Counted from the stretch's first letter, positions 37,659 through 46,536 are shown. The stretch: 64,000 nt of DNA from Marinobacterium weihaiense (GCF_019061305.1 NZ_JAHQZT010000004.1:62001-126000), one strand, 5' to 3'. The notes: generated by a model not told the origin, from the letters alone. Numbers and translations: made by a program.

Positions 37659-38514
37659 CGTGAGCGTGGCAGCGGCCCTGGCGCGCGCCGCCGAGCTGAC
37701 TGGACTCAGCGACAGCCCGCGGGCCGATATCGAACTGCTGCTGTGCGAAGTGCTCGACCGGCCGCGCAGCTTTCTGTTTACCTGGCCGGATAAAACCCTC
37801 GATGCCGCGCAGCAGGCCCGTTTTGAACAGCTGCTGGCCCGGCGCAAGCAGGGCGAACCCGTGGCCCACCTGCTGGGCTACCGCGATTTCTGGACCCTGA
37901 GACTGAAGGTCAGTCCCGATACCCTGATTCCCCGCCCCGATACCGAAACCCTGGTGGAGCAGGCGCTGGAACGGTTGCCGGCTGGCCCGGCCCGAGTCGC
38001 CGATCTGGGCACCGGCACCGGTGCCGTCGCGCTGGCACTGGCCAGCGAGCGCCCGCAGTGGCAGCTCGTCGCCACCGACCTGCACCCCGGCGCCGTGGCG
38101 CTGGCACGGGACAATGCCCGGTCACATCAGTTGACCAATGTCGAAATACTGCAGGGCAGCTGGTGTGTGCCGCTGACGGGCCGGTTCGACATGATCGTCA
38201 GCAACCCACCCTACATCGATCCCGAAGATCCGCACCTGCAGCAGGGCGATGTGCGTTTTGAACCTCTGACGGCGTTGACGGCCGATGACAAGGGGCTGGC
38301 GGATATCCGCCAGATTGCCGAGCAGGCGCTCGACCACCTGTGTTGCGGCGGTTGGCTGCTGTTTGAGCACGGCTATGATCAAGGCGCGGCGGTGCGTGCG
38401 CTGCTGACCGGACTCGGCTATGCCCGGGTGCAGACGGTACAGGATCTGGGCGGCAATGACCGGGTGACGCTGGGCTGCCGGCCTGTGGATAAGGGAGACA
38501 ACGATGCTGAATGA
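37651..38514 (+). CDS. prmC: Release factor glutamine methyltransferase
   Basis: SAM-dependent enzyme that methylates the GGQ glutamine of RF1 and RF2. 287 residues: helical N-terminal substrate domain, then a Rossmann methyltransferase with [16 protein letters not shown] for SAM and the catalytic NPPY in [12 protein letters not shown]. Overlaps prfA by 8 bp and moeB by 11 bp, so all three are translationally coupled. Confidence 0.98.
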   Translation: MTDVSVAAALARAAELTGLSDSPRADIELLLCEVLDRPRSFLFTWPDKTLDAAQQARFEQLLARRKQGEPVAHLLGYRDFWTLRLKVSPDTLIPRPDTETLVEQALERLPAGPARVADLGTGTGAVALALASERPQWQLVATDLHPGAVALARDNARSHQLTNVEILQGSWCVPLTGRFDMIVSNPPYIDPEDPHLQQGDVRFEPLTALTADDKGLADIRQIAEQALDHLCCGGWLLFEHGYDQGAAVRALLTGLGYARVQTVQDLGGNDRVTLGCRPVDKGDNDAE

Positions 38515-39271
38515 CGAGCAACTGCTGCGCTACAGTCGCAGCATCATGCTGCCGGAAGTGGATATTGCCGGCCAGGCGGCCTGGTGCAACGCTCGGGTGC
38601 TGATTCTGGGCCTGGGAGGGCTGGGCGGTCCCGCGGCAGCCTATCTGGCGGCGGCCGGTGTCGGCGAACTGGTGCTGGCGGATGATGATCAGGTGGAGCT
38701 GAGCAACCTGCAGCGCCAGGTTATCCACAGCCAGAGTGCCTGCGGCGACGACAAGGTTGCCTCGGCGGCGGCCACACTCAAGTCGATCAATCCCGAGATC
38801 CGCATCACGCCGCTCGCCGAGCGTCTGTCCGGCGATGCCCTGCAGGCGCAGGTCGAGCAGGTGGATCTGGTGCTGGACTGCAGCGACAACTTCACTACCC
38901 GATTTGCCCTCAACCGGGCCTGCTTTGCCGCCGGCAAGCCGCTGGTATCCGGAGCCGCCATCCGTTTTGACGGCCAGATCAGCGTCTATGATCCGCGTCA
39001 GCCCGACTCGCCCTGCTACCAGTGTCTCTATGGCCGTGGCGGTGAAGACGAAGCCATGACCTGCAGTACGTCCGGCGTATTCCCGCCACTGGTGGGCATT
39101 ATCGGCAGCATGCAGGCAATGGAAGCGCTTAAACTGCTGGCGGGCGTGGGCGAACCCCTGACCGGTCGTTTGCTGCTGCTGGATGGCAAGCGCATGCAGT
39201 GGCGCAGCCTGCGGCTGAGACCCGATCCCGAATGTTCAATCTGTAAAGGAAACACGCAGCATGCAGGATAA
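38504..39271 (+). CDS. moeB: Molybdopterin-synthase adenylyltransferase (MoeB/ThiF family)
   Basis: E1-like enzyme that adenylates the C-terminal Gly of MoaD (or ThiS) before thiocarboxylation. 255 residues: nucleotide site [44 protein letters not shown], and two Cys pairs for zinc (CYQC and CSIC). The Cys of [10 protein letters not shown] is in the crossover loop. Position after prmC favours MoeB; ThiF cannot be excluded from sequence alone. Confidence 0.93.
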   Translation: MLNDEQLLRYSRSIMLPEVDIAGQAAWCNARVLILGLGGLGGPAAAYLAAAGVGELVLADDDQVELSNLQRQVIHSQSACGDDKVASAAATLKSINPEIRITPLAERLSGDALQAQVEQVDLVLDCSDNFTTRFALNRACFAAGKPLVSGAAIRFDGQISVYDPRQPDSPCYQCLYGRGGEDEAMTCSTSGVFPPLVGIIGSMQAMEALKLLAGVGEPLTGRLLLLDGKRMQWRSLRLRPDPECSICKGNTQHAG

Positions 39272-39680
39272 CAACATAAAAGCACTGCTCGAGCGTAGTC
39301 ACCGCATCGCCCTGGTGGGTGCCAGCGCCAAGTCTCACCGTGCCAGCTACCAGGTCATGTCCTACCTGCTCAACAGCGGCTATGAAGTGATCCCGGTGAA
39401 CCCGGCACTGGCCGGGCAGGAGCTGATGGGCCAGCCGGTGGTGTCGTCACTGGCCGAGATCGACGGCCCCGTAGACATGGTGGATATCTTCCGCAATTCG
39501 GTGGATGCCGGTTACGTGGTGGATGAAGCGATCGAAACCGGCGCCAAGTCGGTATGGATGCAGCTGGGCGTGATCAACGAAGATGCCGCCGAGCGCGCCG
39601 AGGCCGCCGGGCTGGAAGTGGTCATGGACCGTTGCCCGGCGATCGAGATTCCGCGCCTGGGGGTTGAACCGCGGGCCTGA
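39261..39680 (+). CDS. CoA-binding domain protein (YccU-like)
   Basis: 139-residue single Rossmann CoA-binding domain: [60 protein letters not shown] and [20 protein letters not shown]. Resembles the nucleotide-binding half of succinyl-CoA synthetase alpha. Its start overlaps moeB by 11 bp. Physiological role is not established for this family. Confidence 0.92.
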   Translation: MQDNNIKALLERSHRIALVGASAKSHRASYQVMSYLLNSGYEVIPVNPALAGQELMGQPVVSSLAEIDGPVDMVDIFRNSVDAGYVVDEAIETGAKSVWMQLGVINEDAAERAEAAGLEVVMDRCPAIEIPRLGVEPRA

Positions 39681-39689
39681 AACGGCCGG

Positions 39690-40310
39690 CTATCGCCCCA
39701 TCATCAGCTGTCGAATGCGCTGGTCTTCCAGCACCTGCTTCAAGCGGGTGGCCAGCGCTGCGTCCTCAACGGCCTCCAGCCAGGTCTCGTCACACGCGGC
39801 ACCGGACTGCAGCAGAAACTGCAGCAGTGCCTGATCACCAAGCGGCAGCAGCCGCTGCAACAGCGTCATCCCGTCGGCATTGCGGCGATTGAGGTCGGCA
39901 CCATGCTGCACCAGGCGGCTCAGATGTAGCATCAGCCGCTCCGGCTCGCAATATTCCACGCACAGGTGAAGCAGCGGCTGGCCCCGGTGTTCCAGGTTGG
40001 CGTCCACCCCGGCCTGCAGCAGCAGCGTCAGCAGTGCCAGGCTGTGTTCCTGCTGCAGGGCCAAGCACACCAAGGGCGTGCCGCAGCGGGCATTCGGCAG
40101 GGGGCGGGCAGCTTTTTGCAGCAGCAGTTCCAGAATGCGTGGCTCGCCACATGCTAGAGCACATTCCAGGGCGTGCTCGCCCTCACGGCCAGGTGCTATC
40201 AGCAGCGCGGCGTCCAGTTTGCCCAGATGCGCGGCGACCTTATCGGTTTCGGTGGCGGCAATCGCCTTGAGCAGGCGCTCGTGACGGCTATCGAACAGTG
40301 ATTTCAACAT
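39690..40310 (-). CDS. Ankyrin-repeat protein
   Basis: 206 residues with about five ankyrin-type repeats (EHALECALACGEPRILELLL, GTPLVCLALQQEHSLALLTL, QPLLHLCVEYCEPERLMLHL, DGMTLLQRLLPLGDQALLQF). No signal peptide, so cytoplasmic. Such proteins mediate protein contacts; the partner is unknown. Converges on the CoA-binding gene with 9 bp between. Weak ribosome-binding site. Confidence 0.85.
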   Translation of the reverse strand: MLKSLFDSRHERLLKAIAATETDKVAAHLGKLDAALLIAPGREGEHALECALACGEPRILELLLQKAARPLPNARCGTPLVCLALQQEHSLALLTLLLQAGVDANLEHRGQPLLHLCVEYCEPERLMLHLSRLVQHGADLNRRNADGMTLLQRLLPLGDQALLQFLLQSGAACDETWLEAVEDAALATRLKQVLEDQRIRQLMMGR

Positions 40311-40337
40311 ATCCGGTTTTACCCTCTCTTGCCCGAC

Positions 40338-41291
40338 TCAGATCATGCCGATCAGGCGCAGCAGATAGATACCGGCGCTGAGGGTCAGCACCGAGCCCAG
40401 TGTGGTGGTCAGCACAATATTGGCCGCCAGCTGGTGGTTACCGCCCATGGCGCGCGCCATGACGAAACTGGCCGCGGCCGTGGGGCAGCCGAACAGCACC
40501 ATCAGGATTGCCAGCGCCTCACCGTCAAAGCCGTACAGCCAGGCGCCGAAGGTCAGCACCAGCGGCAGGATGACCAGCTTGAGCGCCGTGGCCCAGAAGG
40601 CCTGGGCTGAGGTGTCATGCAGGCTCTTCAGGTTGAGAGAGGCGCCGATGGTCAGCAGGGCCAGCGGCAGGGTCAGGTTGGCAAAGTAGGTGCCGGTCTT
40701 GGCGACTACGTCCGGCAGTTTAACGCCGAACCAGGAAACCGGCAGGGCAAAAAGCACGGCCAGGATCAGCGGGTTTTTCAGTATTTCCACCAGGGTGCGG
40801 CTCAGCTTCATGTCGCTGCGGCGCATGGGCACGCTCAAGCAGATGATCGACAGGCTGTTGAACAGGGGGATAACCAGCGCCAGCAGCAGCGAGGCCTGGG
40901 CCAGGCCGGCTTCGCCGAACAGGTTGAAACTGACGGCCAGACCGATGATGCCGTAGTTACTGCGGAATGCGCCCTGGATGAATACGCCCAGATCTTCCGG
41001 TGCCTGGATGAAACGGGCGGCAAGCCACCAAATCAACCCGAAGCTGAGCAGAATGGCCACCAGCACGTAACCCAGCTGGTGCGGGTTGAATACGGCGTGA
41101 AAATCCATCCGCGAGATGGACATGAATACCAGGGTCGGCAGGGTAATCACGAACACCAGCTTGGAGCCGGTCGCGACAAAGGCATCGTCGATCAGCTTGA
41201 GCCGGCGCAGCAGGTAGCCCAGAAACAGGATGAAAAAGATCGGGGCCACAATGTCGGCGGTATAGCCGAGCGTTTGCAGGTAGAGGTTCAC
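40338..41291 (-). CDS. AEC-family transporter (auxin efflux carrier type)
   Basis: 317 residues from GTG (GGAGA seven bases upstream), about ten membrane helices in two inverted halves. Typical features are the N-terminal IVAPIFFILFLGYLLRRLKLI, AFRSNYGIIGLAVSFNLFG, and the C-terminal LFGCPTAAASFVMARAMGGN. Bacterial members export or import organic acids such as malate or malonate; the substrate is not predictable here. Confidence 0.93.
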   Translation of the reverse strand: MNLYLQTLGYTADIVAPIFFILFLGYLLRRLKLIDDAFVATGSKLVFVITLPTLVFMSISRMDFHAVFNPHQLGYVLVAILLSFGLIWWLAARFIQAPEDLGVFIQGAFRSNYGIIGLAVSFNLFGEAGLAQASLLLALVIPLFNSLSIICLSVPMRRSDMKLSRTLVEILKNPLILAVLFALPVSWFGVKLPDVVAKTGTYFANLTLPLALLTIGASLNLKSLHDTSAQAFWATALKLVILPLVLTFGAWLYGFDGEALAILMVLFGCPTAAASFVMARAMGGNHQLAANIVLTTTLGSVLTLSAGIYLLRLIGMI

Positions 41292-41366
41292 GGTTGGTCT
41301 CCGGCTGCGGTGAAAGAGTATGGCATTCTACCCCATGCGCCCCGGGTTGCGGGGTATGGGGCGTGG

Positions 41367-42248
41367 TCAGCGGCGGGCGGGCATCAGCCGGTGGCCGAAG
41401 AAAAACAGCGCCAGGCCGCTGACCACCAGCAGGCAGCCCTGCCACAGGCCCGGGGTCAGCGGCTCGTCATTGAGCAGGTGGCCCAGCATCAGCGCGAAAA
41501 CCGGCGTGATCAGGGTTACCAGTGCCACCGTACTGGGCGGCAGGTGACGCAGCACGTGAAAGTAGCAGACAAAGCCCAGCAGCGAGCCGAACAGGGCCAG
41601 GTACAGAATGGCCCAGAAGGAGCGGCTGCCCGGGTCCACCTCCAGCGGCGCAGCGCCCATCAGCCACCAGGTCAGGGCAAAGCCGGGCAGGGACCAGAGC
41701 AGGGCACCGACGGTATGCGCCAGTGGGTTGACCTGGCTGCCGCAGCGCTTGACCAGCACGCCGCTGAGGCTGAACAGGCTGACCGCCAGCAGCAACAGCA
41801 GCAGTCCCGGCAGGCTTTGCGGCCCCAGTGCCACGTCATCGGTAAAAATCACCCCCAGGCCGCTGAACGCCAGCAGGCAGGCGACCCAGCGGTAGGCGCC
41901 AAAACGGGGCTCATCGAGCAGCCACTGGCCCATCACGGCCGACAGAATCGGCGCCAGCCCGAACATGATCGAGATCAGCCCGGAAGGCACGTAGCGCGAG
42001 GCAATATAGGTGCAGCACATGGCCCCGAACACCCCGATGGAGGCACTGGCATAGGTGCGCTGGGCCTGGCGGTGCAGCGGCAGGCGGATGCGCAGCATAC
42101 GCAACAGCAGAATCCCGAGCACGGCGGCAATGGCCATGCGCAGGCCACCGGCCAGCACCGGATCGACCGATTCGCTGCTCCAGGCAATGGTCAGGGGCGT
42201 GGTCGACCAGACCAGCACCACGGCAAGATACGACAGGGGGACGGACAT
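41367..42248 (-). CDS. EamA/DMT-family transporter
   Basis: 293 residues from MSVPLSYLAVVLVWS with GGAG eight bases upstream; ten predicted membrane helices in two EamA halves (SYLAVVLVWSTTPLTIAWSS, and ILYLALFGSLLGFVCYFHVL). The family includes exporters of amino acids (threonine, cysteine), and other metabolites. The leader holds a promoter, a short peptide gene and a terminator that looks like an amino-acid attenuator, which would suggest an amino-acid substrate. That link is inference. Confidence 0.93.
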   Translation of the reverse strand: MSVPLSYLAVVLVWSTTPLTIAWSSESVDPVLAGGLRMAIAAVLGILLLRMLRIRLPLHRQAQRTYASASIGVFGAMCCTYIASRYVPSGLISIMFGLAPILSAVMGQWLLDEPRFGAYRWVACLLAFSGLGVIFTDDVALGPQSLPGLLLLLLAVSLFSLSGVLVKRCGSQVNPLAHTVGALLWSLPGFALTWWLMGAAPLEVDPGSRSFWAILYLALFGSLLGFVCYFHVLRHLPPSTVALVTLITPVFALMLGHLLNDEPLTPGLWQGCLLVVSGLALFFFGHRLMPARR

Positions 42249-42286
42249 CACACTACTCCATGTCTCGGGCGTGCACTGCTCAACGC

Positions 42287-42312
42287 AAAAAGCCGCAGAA
42301 CAATGCTGCGGC
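42287..42312 (-). terminator. Leader terminator (attenuator) of the EamA transporter gene
   Basis: On the minus strand GCCGCAG/CTGCGGC (7-bp perfect stem, 7-nt loop) followed by five T, about 38 nt before the transporter ATG. The loop-side bases GCAGCAT (42303-42309) are complementary to ATGCTGC at 42346-42352 inside the leader peptide gene, so an exclusive antiterminator can be drawn. Confidence 0.75.
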
Positions 42313-42334
42313 CTTGGAAAATGAATGAAAACGA

Positions 42335-42433
42335 TCAGAGGCAGGGCAGCATCAGCGCGCAACGCATCACCGGCGGTGCACATCGAGTGTCCGCACGTCG
42401 GATGATGATGGGAGCGTTGAACGTCAGCTGCAT
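42335..42433 (-). CDS. Putative 32-residue leader peptide
   Basis: Short reading frame with AAGGA seven bases before its ATG. The peptide begins MQLTFNAPIIIRRADTRC and ends in MLPCL. It has three Ile codons in a row (ATC ATC ATC, positions 9-11) followed by Arg-Arg, and later Cys and Met codons. It stops 23 nt before the terminator hairpin. Size, position and codon run are those of an attenuator leader peptide. Coding potential cannot be proven from one genome. Confidence 0.6.
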   Translation of the reverse strand: MQLTFNAPIIIRRADTRCAPPVMRCALMLPCL

Positions 42434-42459
42434 GACAAATCCTTGATAACGAGCTTCTG

Positions 42460-42488
42460 ATCATCCGGTATCCCGGCAAGCGCGTCAA
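42460..42488 (-). promoter_or_regulatory. Promoter of the EamA leader
   Basis: Minus strand TTGACG (42483-42488), 17-bp spacer, GATGAT (42460-42465). A start near 42453 leaves about 20 nt before the leader peptide ATG. Confidence 0.55.
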
Positions 42489-42596
42489 CCGTGAATAAAA
42501 TGAAACCCAGCGGTGAAAAAATGTCGCCACAGAGCGTTGCGCAAACTGTCAAAATGGCAGCTTGAATCATTCTCCTGCCTGTTACGGATACCGCCC

Positions 42597-43550
42597 ATGT
42601 TGCAGACCCTGTTGCTGACCACCCCCGTATTCATTCTGATGGCCATCGGCTATTTGGCCGTGCGGGCGGACTGGGTCAGTGAGTCAGCGCTACCATCGTT
42701 GGGCAGTTATGTCATCAAGCTGGCCCTGCCGGCTCTGCTGTTCCAGTCCATGGCCTCGCGCCCGGTGAGCGAGTCGCTGGATTTTGAATACCTGCGTGCC
42801 TATGCCCTGGGGTCGCTGGTGCTGCTGGTGGCCACGTTTGCCTTCAGCTGGCGCGGCCGGGGTCTGGGGCTTTGGCCATCCGCCTTTCAGGGCCTGGGGT
42901 CGACGCTGGCCAACAGTGCCTTCATCGGTCTGGCCGTGGCTGGCAAGATCTTCGGCAGTGCAGCGGCAGTGGCCGTGGCGCTGACCATGCTGGTGGACCT
43001 GCTGCTGCTGATTCCGCTGGGGTTGCTGCTGGCCGATTTCTTCAGCGGTCAGGGCGGCGCCCTGCGCAATACCCTGGGCATGCTGCGGCGCACCCTGACC
43101 AACCCGCTGGTGCTGGCCATTGCGGCCGGGCTGCTGGTCTCGGTGCTGGAGCTGCAGCTGCCGGAGGCATTGAATCAGGTGGTGGGCATGCTGGGACGTT
43201 CGGCCGCGGCCGTGGCCTTGTTCGTGATCGGGGGCAGTTTGGTCAGCACCTCGCTGCAGGGGCAGATCCGGGACATCGGCCAGATGACACTGTTCAAGCT
43301 GCTGTTGCACCCGGCGGCGGTGGCGCTGGCGATCTGGCTGCTGCCGGATTTTGACCCGACCATGCAGGCTATCGCCATCATCATGGCGGCGATGCCGATG
43401 GCCAGCGTGTTGTCACTGATCAGCCAGCGCTACGGCCAATCGGCACTCTGCGCACCGGCGCTGGTGATCGCCACCGGGCTGTCGTTTCTCAGCATCAACC
43501 TGGTGCTCTGGCTGCTGGGGCTGGCCAACCTGCTGCCGCTGTCAGGCTGA
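42597..43550 (+). CDS. Second AEC-family transporter
   Basis: 317 residues from MLQTLLLTTPVFILMAIGYL, divergent from the EamA gene. About ten membrane helices; AEC hallmarks KLALPALLFQSMASRPV, NSAFIGLAVAGKIFG, and AIIMAAMPMASVLSLISQRYG. An upstream ATG at 42513 would add 28 basic residues without a ribosome-binding site. Substrate unknown. Its last 9 bp overlap the convergent DoxX gene. Confidence 0.93.
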   Translation: MLQTLLLTTPVFILMAIGYLAVRADWVSESALPSLGSYVIKLALPALLFQSMASRPVSESLDFEYLRAYALGSLVLLVATFAFSWRGRGLGLWPSAFQGLGSTLANSAFIGLAVAGKIFGSAAAVAVALTMLVDLLLLIPLGLLLADFFSGQGGALRNTLGMLRRTLTNPLVLAIAAGLLVSVLELQLPEALNQVVGMLGRSAAAVALFVIGGSLVSTSLQGQIRDIGQMTLFKLLLHPAAVALAIWLLPDFDPTMQAIAIIMAAMPMASVLSLISQRYGQSALCAPALVIATGLSFLSINLVLWLLGLANLLPLSG

Positions 43551-44165
43551 AGGCGTGTGCACGCCCAGCCCGGTGCGGCGGGCCAGCCAGTAATCCACGC
43601 TGGTAAAGCGACCGGCACCGGTGAAGAACAGGCTCAGCAGCATGACAAAATAGGTGGCGGCAAACTCGATGCCGTTGTTGAGAATGACCAGGCTGCCGCG
43701 TCCGGTCAGCCAATCGTAATGGCCGTGCGCCTGCAGCAGTGCACGGGCGCGTGCCAGCCGTTCAGCCGACTCCATCACCCGCTCATTGGCCAGCCAGCTG
43801 GACGGGTCGGCAATGGCCAGCCAGCCGTTGTCCAAGTGTACGCTGAGGGCGGCCACCAGCATGGTGATCATCAGCGGGATGCTGATCCAGCGTACCGCCA
43901 GACCAATCAACAGCAGCAGGCCGCCGAAAAACTCGGTGCCGGCGGCCAGCGCAGCCATCAGCTCGGGCAGCGGCAGACCCAGCCCCCATTCGGGGTTGCC
44001 GAACCAGGCCACCGTTTCCTCAAAATGACTCAGCTTGTTCCAGCCGGCCTGCAGCATCACCGGAGCCAGGTACAGACGCAGCAGCAGGGGCGCCAGGCCG
44101 TCCCCCCACTGCAGTTGCTGCAGAATTCCCTGCAGTGGACGGTAGGCAGTCGTCAGGCGGTTCAT
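43542..44165 (-). CDS. hvfD: DoxX-family membrane protein of the RiPP operon
   Basis: 207 residues from MNRLTTAYRPL with AGGAGG before the ATG. DoxX fold: LLRLYLAPVMLQAGWNKLSH and GTEFFGGLLLLIGLAVRW, then further membrane spans (NNGIEFAATYFVMLLSLFF). In HvfABCD/bufferin-type operons a DoxX protein is the usual fourth gene, probably handling electrons or copper at the membrane; its function is not settled. It starts three bases after the hvfC stop. Confidence 0.88.
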   Translation of the reverse strand: MNRLTTAYRPLQGILQQLQWGDGLAPLLLRLYLAPVMLQAGWNKLSHFEETVAWFGNPEWGLGLPLPELMAALAAGTEFFGGLLLLIGLAVRWISIPLMITMLVAALSVHLDNGWLAIADPSSWLANERVMESAERLARARALLQAHGHYDWLTGRGSLVILNNGIEFAATYFVMLLSLFFTGAGRFTSVDYWLARRTGLGVHTPSA

Positions 44166-44167
44166 GG

Positions 44168-44992
44168 TCAACCTCCTCGCGGAATGCGGTCGGGATGAGT
44201 GGGCGGGACCGGTGTGGTACCCAGCAGGATGTCGTCCTGCCAGAACTGCTGCAGCAGGGCCAGGCCATGCTGCAGGACGGCTTCATCCGGCAGGTCGGGC
44301 TGTTCGGCGGCAAGCTGTTGCAGCGCCTCGAGCCCCGTCAGCACAGGCTGGACTTGCAGCAGGGCCAGCAGGCGCGCACTGAGCGCGTTCAGTTCCATGA
44401 AGCGGACCGCGTCGGCGCGGTTGCGGTAGACCAGCAGCCAGGTCGGTTGTGGCGGCGGAGTGTCGGGGCAGAAGTCCGGACTGATCTGGTGTACGGGCCA
44501 GTCATAGCGCAGTGGCCAGGCCAGCGGGGACAGGTGCGGATGTTCGTTCAGCAGTTGTGCGGCGCAGACGGGGTCTGCCGCACTGAAGGGGTCGTCCTCG
44601 GCGATATCCAGTGCCAGCTCGACCCATTCGTAATGCAGCAGTTCACCCAGGAACGGCGGGTCCTCCGGCTGCGGCGCCCGCAGGTTATCCACATACTGCC
44701 GATAGGCCAGCGCCAGGTCGCGAAACAGGGGACTTGAGGCAGCGTATTCCCGCATGAAGCGACGCACCTCAGCCTGCCAGATGGCATCCGTGCACAGGCT
44801 GCGGTACACGGGAAAGGCGCCCGCCAGAAAACCGCTGATGTTGTTGAAAAACAGCTCCACGTAGACGTGCATCCGGCGTGCGTCGATGCCCGCGGGCAGG
44901 GGCTGATCCGGGTTGCGGATCTGGTCGGCAAAGCGGCGCTGGCGCTGAATGAAGGCGGCTTCAGGCACGGTCTCAGGCTCGGCGGCGGTCAT
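44168..44992 (-). CDS. hvfC: HvfC-type partner protein (DUF2063)
   Basis: 274 residues from [14 protein letters not shown] (AAGGAG upstream). The N-terminal DUF2063 domain is clear: [59 protein letters not shown]. Members of this family pair with DUF692 oxidases and recruit or orient the precursor peptide. Overlaps hvfB by 20 bp. The C-terminal half is a winged-helix-like region ([20 protein letters not shown]). Confidence 0.92.
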   Translation of the reverse strand: MTAAEPETVPEAAFIQRQRRFADQIRNPDQPLPAGIDARRMHVYVELFFNNISGFLAGAFPVYRSLCTDAIWQAEVRRFMREYAASSPLFRDLALAYRQYVDNLRAPQPEDPPFLGELLHYEWVELALDIAEDDPFSAADPVCAAQLLNEHPHLSPLAWPLRYDWPVHQISPDFCPDTPPPQPTWLLVYRNRADAVRFMELNALSARLLALLQVQPVLTGLEALQQLAAEQPDLPDEAVLQHGLALLQQFWQDDILLGTTPVPPTHPDRIPRGG

Positions 44993-45824
44993 GCGTAACT
45001 CCTTGCTGCTGTGCCTGGCGAATGCGGCGCACCTCGTGCAGCAGCTGCGCCAGTGGGGGCAGGTTGAAATCCCGCTCCAGTACCGTGGCGACCGGTCCGG
45101 TACGGGCAAGGGTCTGGTCCAGCAGTGCCCATACCGGGTCTACGATATCGGCACCGTGGGTGTCGATCAGCAGGTCGTCCGCCTCCTGGTAATGGCCCGC
45201 CATGTGCAGGCAGACCACGCGGGTGGCGGGCATCTGCTGCAAAAAGTCGTGGGCGTCGTAGCGCTGGTTGATGCTGTTGACGTACAGGTTGTTGACGTCC
45301 AGCAGCAGGTCGCAGTCGGCTTCAGCTACCACGGCGTTGATGAATTCGGCTTCGCTCAGCTCGCCGGCGAGCGGGGTGTAGTAACTGACGTTTTCAACGG
45401 CGATGCGCCGCTGCAACCGGTCCTGCACCTGGCGAATGCGGGCCGCCACATGCCGGACCGCGTCAGCGGTAAAGGGAATCGGCATCAGGTCATACAGTTG
45501 GGCATGGTCGCTGCAGCTGCTCAGGTGTTCGCTGTACAGGCGGATGCCGTGTTGATCGAGGAATCGGCCGACCTGATCGACAAAATCCATGTCCAGCGGC
45601 TCTGGCCCGCCCAGCGACAGTGACAGGCCATGGGCGCTGAAGGCGTGGCGCTCGGTCAGGGCTCGCAAAGCCTTGCCCAGGCGTCCCCCCAGCTGCATCC
45701 AGTTTTCCGGCGCGACTTCAAAAAAGTCGAGGTCGCTCAGGTCGGTGTCCGGCAGCTCGGCCAGCATGGCGCGTCTGAGCCCGAGGCCGGTGCCCTGTAA
45801 GGCATGAGAGAAGTGTTGATGCAT
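44973..45824 (-). CDS. hvfB: MNIO-family (DUF692) RiPP-modifying oxidase HvfB
   Basis: 283 residues from [18 protein letters not shown] (GGGAG upstream). TIM-barrel multinuclear non-heme iron oxidase. Visible family motifs are [65 protein letters not shown] and [12 protein letters not shown], which supply the metal-binding His, Glu, Asp and Asn. Relatives (MbnB, HvfB, BufB) oxidise cysteines of a partner peptide to oxazolone-thioamide or thiooxazole groups that bind copper. The gene lies 56 bp after the Cys-rich precursor gene. Confidence 0.95.
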   Translation of the reverse strand: MHQHFSHALQGTGLGLRRAMLAELPDTDLSDLDFFEVAPENWMQLGGRLGKALRALTERHAFSAHGLSLSLGGPEPLDMDFVDQVGRFLDQHGIRLYSEHLSSCSDHAQLYDLMPIPFTADAVRHVAARIRQVQDRLQRRIAVENVSYYTPLAGELSEAEFINAVVAEADCDLLLDVNNLYVNSINQRYDAHDFLQQMPATRVVCLHMAGHYQEADDLLIDTHGADIVDPVWALLDQTLARTGPVATVLERDFNLPPLAQLLHEVRRIRQAQQQGVTHDRRRA

Positions 45825-45880
45825 GGTGTGCTCCCGTGGCGGTGCCCGCGACCCGTGCATTGGGGCGCAGGCATTCAGGC

Positions 45881-46204
45881 TTATTGGCTGCCGCCACACT
45901 TGGCTTCACCGCATTTACCTTCTGTGTCAGCCTTGGGGGTGCCCTCGGCGCCACACTTGGCTTCACCGCACTTGCCTTCGGTATCCGCCTTGGGGCGTGT
46001 TTCGCCACCGCACTTGGCCTCGCCGCACTTGGCTTCAGCCAGTTGAGCATAGCCACCGGTCAGCGGCTGCGCCGCAAAGGGATTTTCGAAGGCCGGCGTC
46101 CCGGCGACCGGCGTCCCGGCGACCGATGCGGTGGTTGCCGTACTCAGGCCCAGCAGCAGGGCGGTGCCGACAGCGGCCAGGGCGGGTTTAGTGTGATTGG
46201 ACAT
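45881..46204 (-). CDS. hvfA: Secreted Cys-rich RiPP precursor (HvfA/bufferin type)
   Basis: 107 residues from [13 protein letters not shown] (AGGTG seven bases upstream; an in-frame GTG lies three codons earlier). Signal peptide to about residue 30 ([16 protein letters not shown]). The C-terminal half has three double-Cys motifs: [18 protein letters not shown] and GKCGEAKCG, six cysteines in all, with two near-identical spacers around [10 protein letters not shown]. This matches the EGKCGEGKCG repeat of HvfA-type copper-binding peptides, whose cysteines HvfB modifies. Expected to act in the periplasm or outside as a copper buffer. Before the repeats is GTPVAGTP, a small duplication. Confidence 0.93.
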   Translation of the reverse strand: MSNHTKPALAAVGTALLLGLSTATTASVAGTPVAGTPAFENPFAAQPLTGGYAQLAEAKCGEAKCGGETRPKADTEGKCGEAKCGAEGTPKADTEGKCGEAKCGGSQ

Positions 46205-46226
46205 GATGTTCACCTCGTTGTTGTAA

Positions 46227-46284
46227 TGACAGCACCCCGTGTCGACCTGCTGCTATTCACAGGTCGTTTTGATCGATGCTGTCA
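46227..46284 (-). promoter_or_regulatory. Nested inverted repeats upstream of hvfA
   Basis: An inner pair CGACCTG/CAGGTCG (46243-46249 and 46260-46266) sits inside an outer pair TGACAGC/GCTGTCA (46227-46233 and 46278-46284). Both pairs are perfect 7-mers and share nearly the same centre. They lie 23 to 80 bp before the hvfA start. They could be an operator for a copper- or stress-responsive regulator or a leader hairpin; no clear -10/-35 pair was found. Confidence 0.45.
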
Positions 46285-46342
46285 GTGAGTCGGTGAGTCG
46301 ATGGATTCCTTACAGGGGAAATGCATTTTTTGTGGATTGAGG

Positions 46343-46372
46343 CCTGCAAACCCTCTGCAGAGGGTTTGCAGG
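46343..46372. repeat. Perfect 30-bp palindrome
   Basis: The 15 bases from 46343 (CCTGCAAACCCTCTG) are followed at once by their exact reverse complement, with no spacer. No T-run adjoins it, so it is not a classical terminator. It lies in the 332-bp gap between hvfA and the META lipoprotein gene; apart from it and the nested repeats I see no gene there. Confidence 0.6.
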
Positions 46373-46536
46373 TGTCTACTAACAGACAGACGTTGTGGTT
46401 GGCATGCGATCCTGGGCAGCCGCGTGCTGCTGCCGGTCCCAGGCGATCGGCCTGATTCAGGGTGATGGTGGGGGGCAGCCACTCCCTGTGGACGTGCACG
46501 ACAGGGTCGTGGCCACAGGGAAAGGCTTACACATTT

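Noticed and set aside
36240-37847. 535-codon minus-strand frame over hemA, prfA and prmC
   Set aside because: Runs antisense through three universal genes; no family resemblance.
40617-42446. 609-codon plus-strand open frame over the AEC and EamA transporters
   Set aside because: Very Gln/His/Gly-rich low-complexity translation, antisense to two clear membrane proteins and to the leader peptide region.
46257-46499. 80-codon frame between hvfA and the META lipoprotein
   Set aside because: Spans the 30-bp palindrome, has no ribosome-binding site and no recognisable composition.
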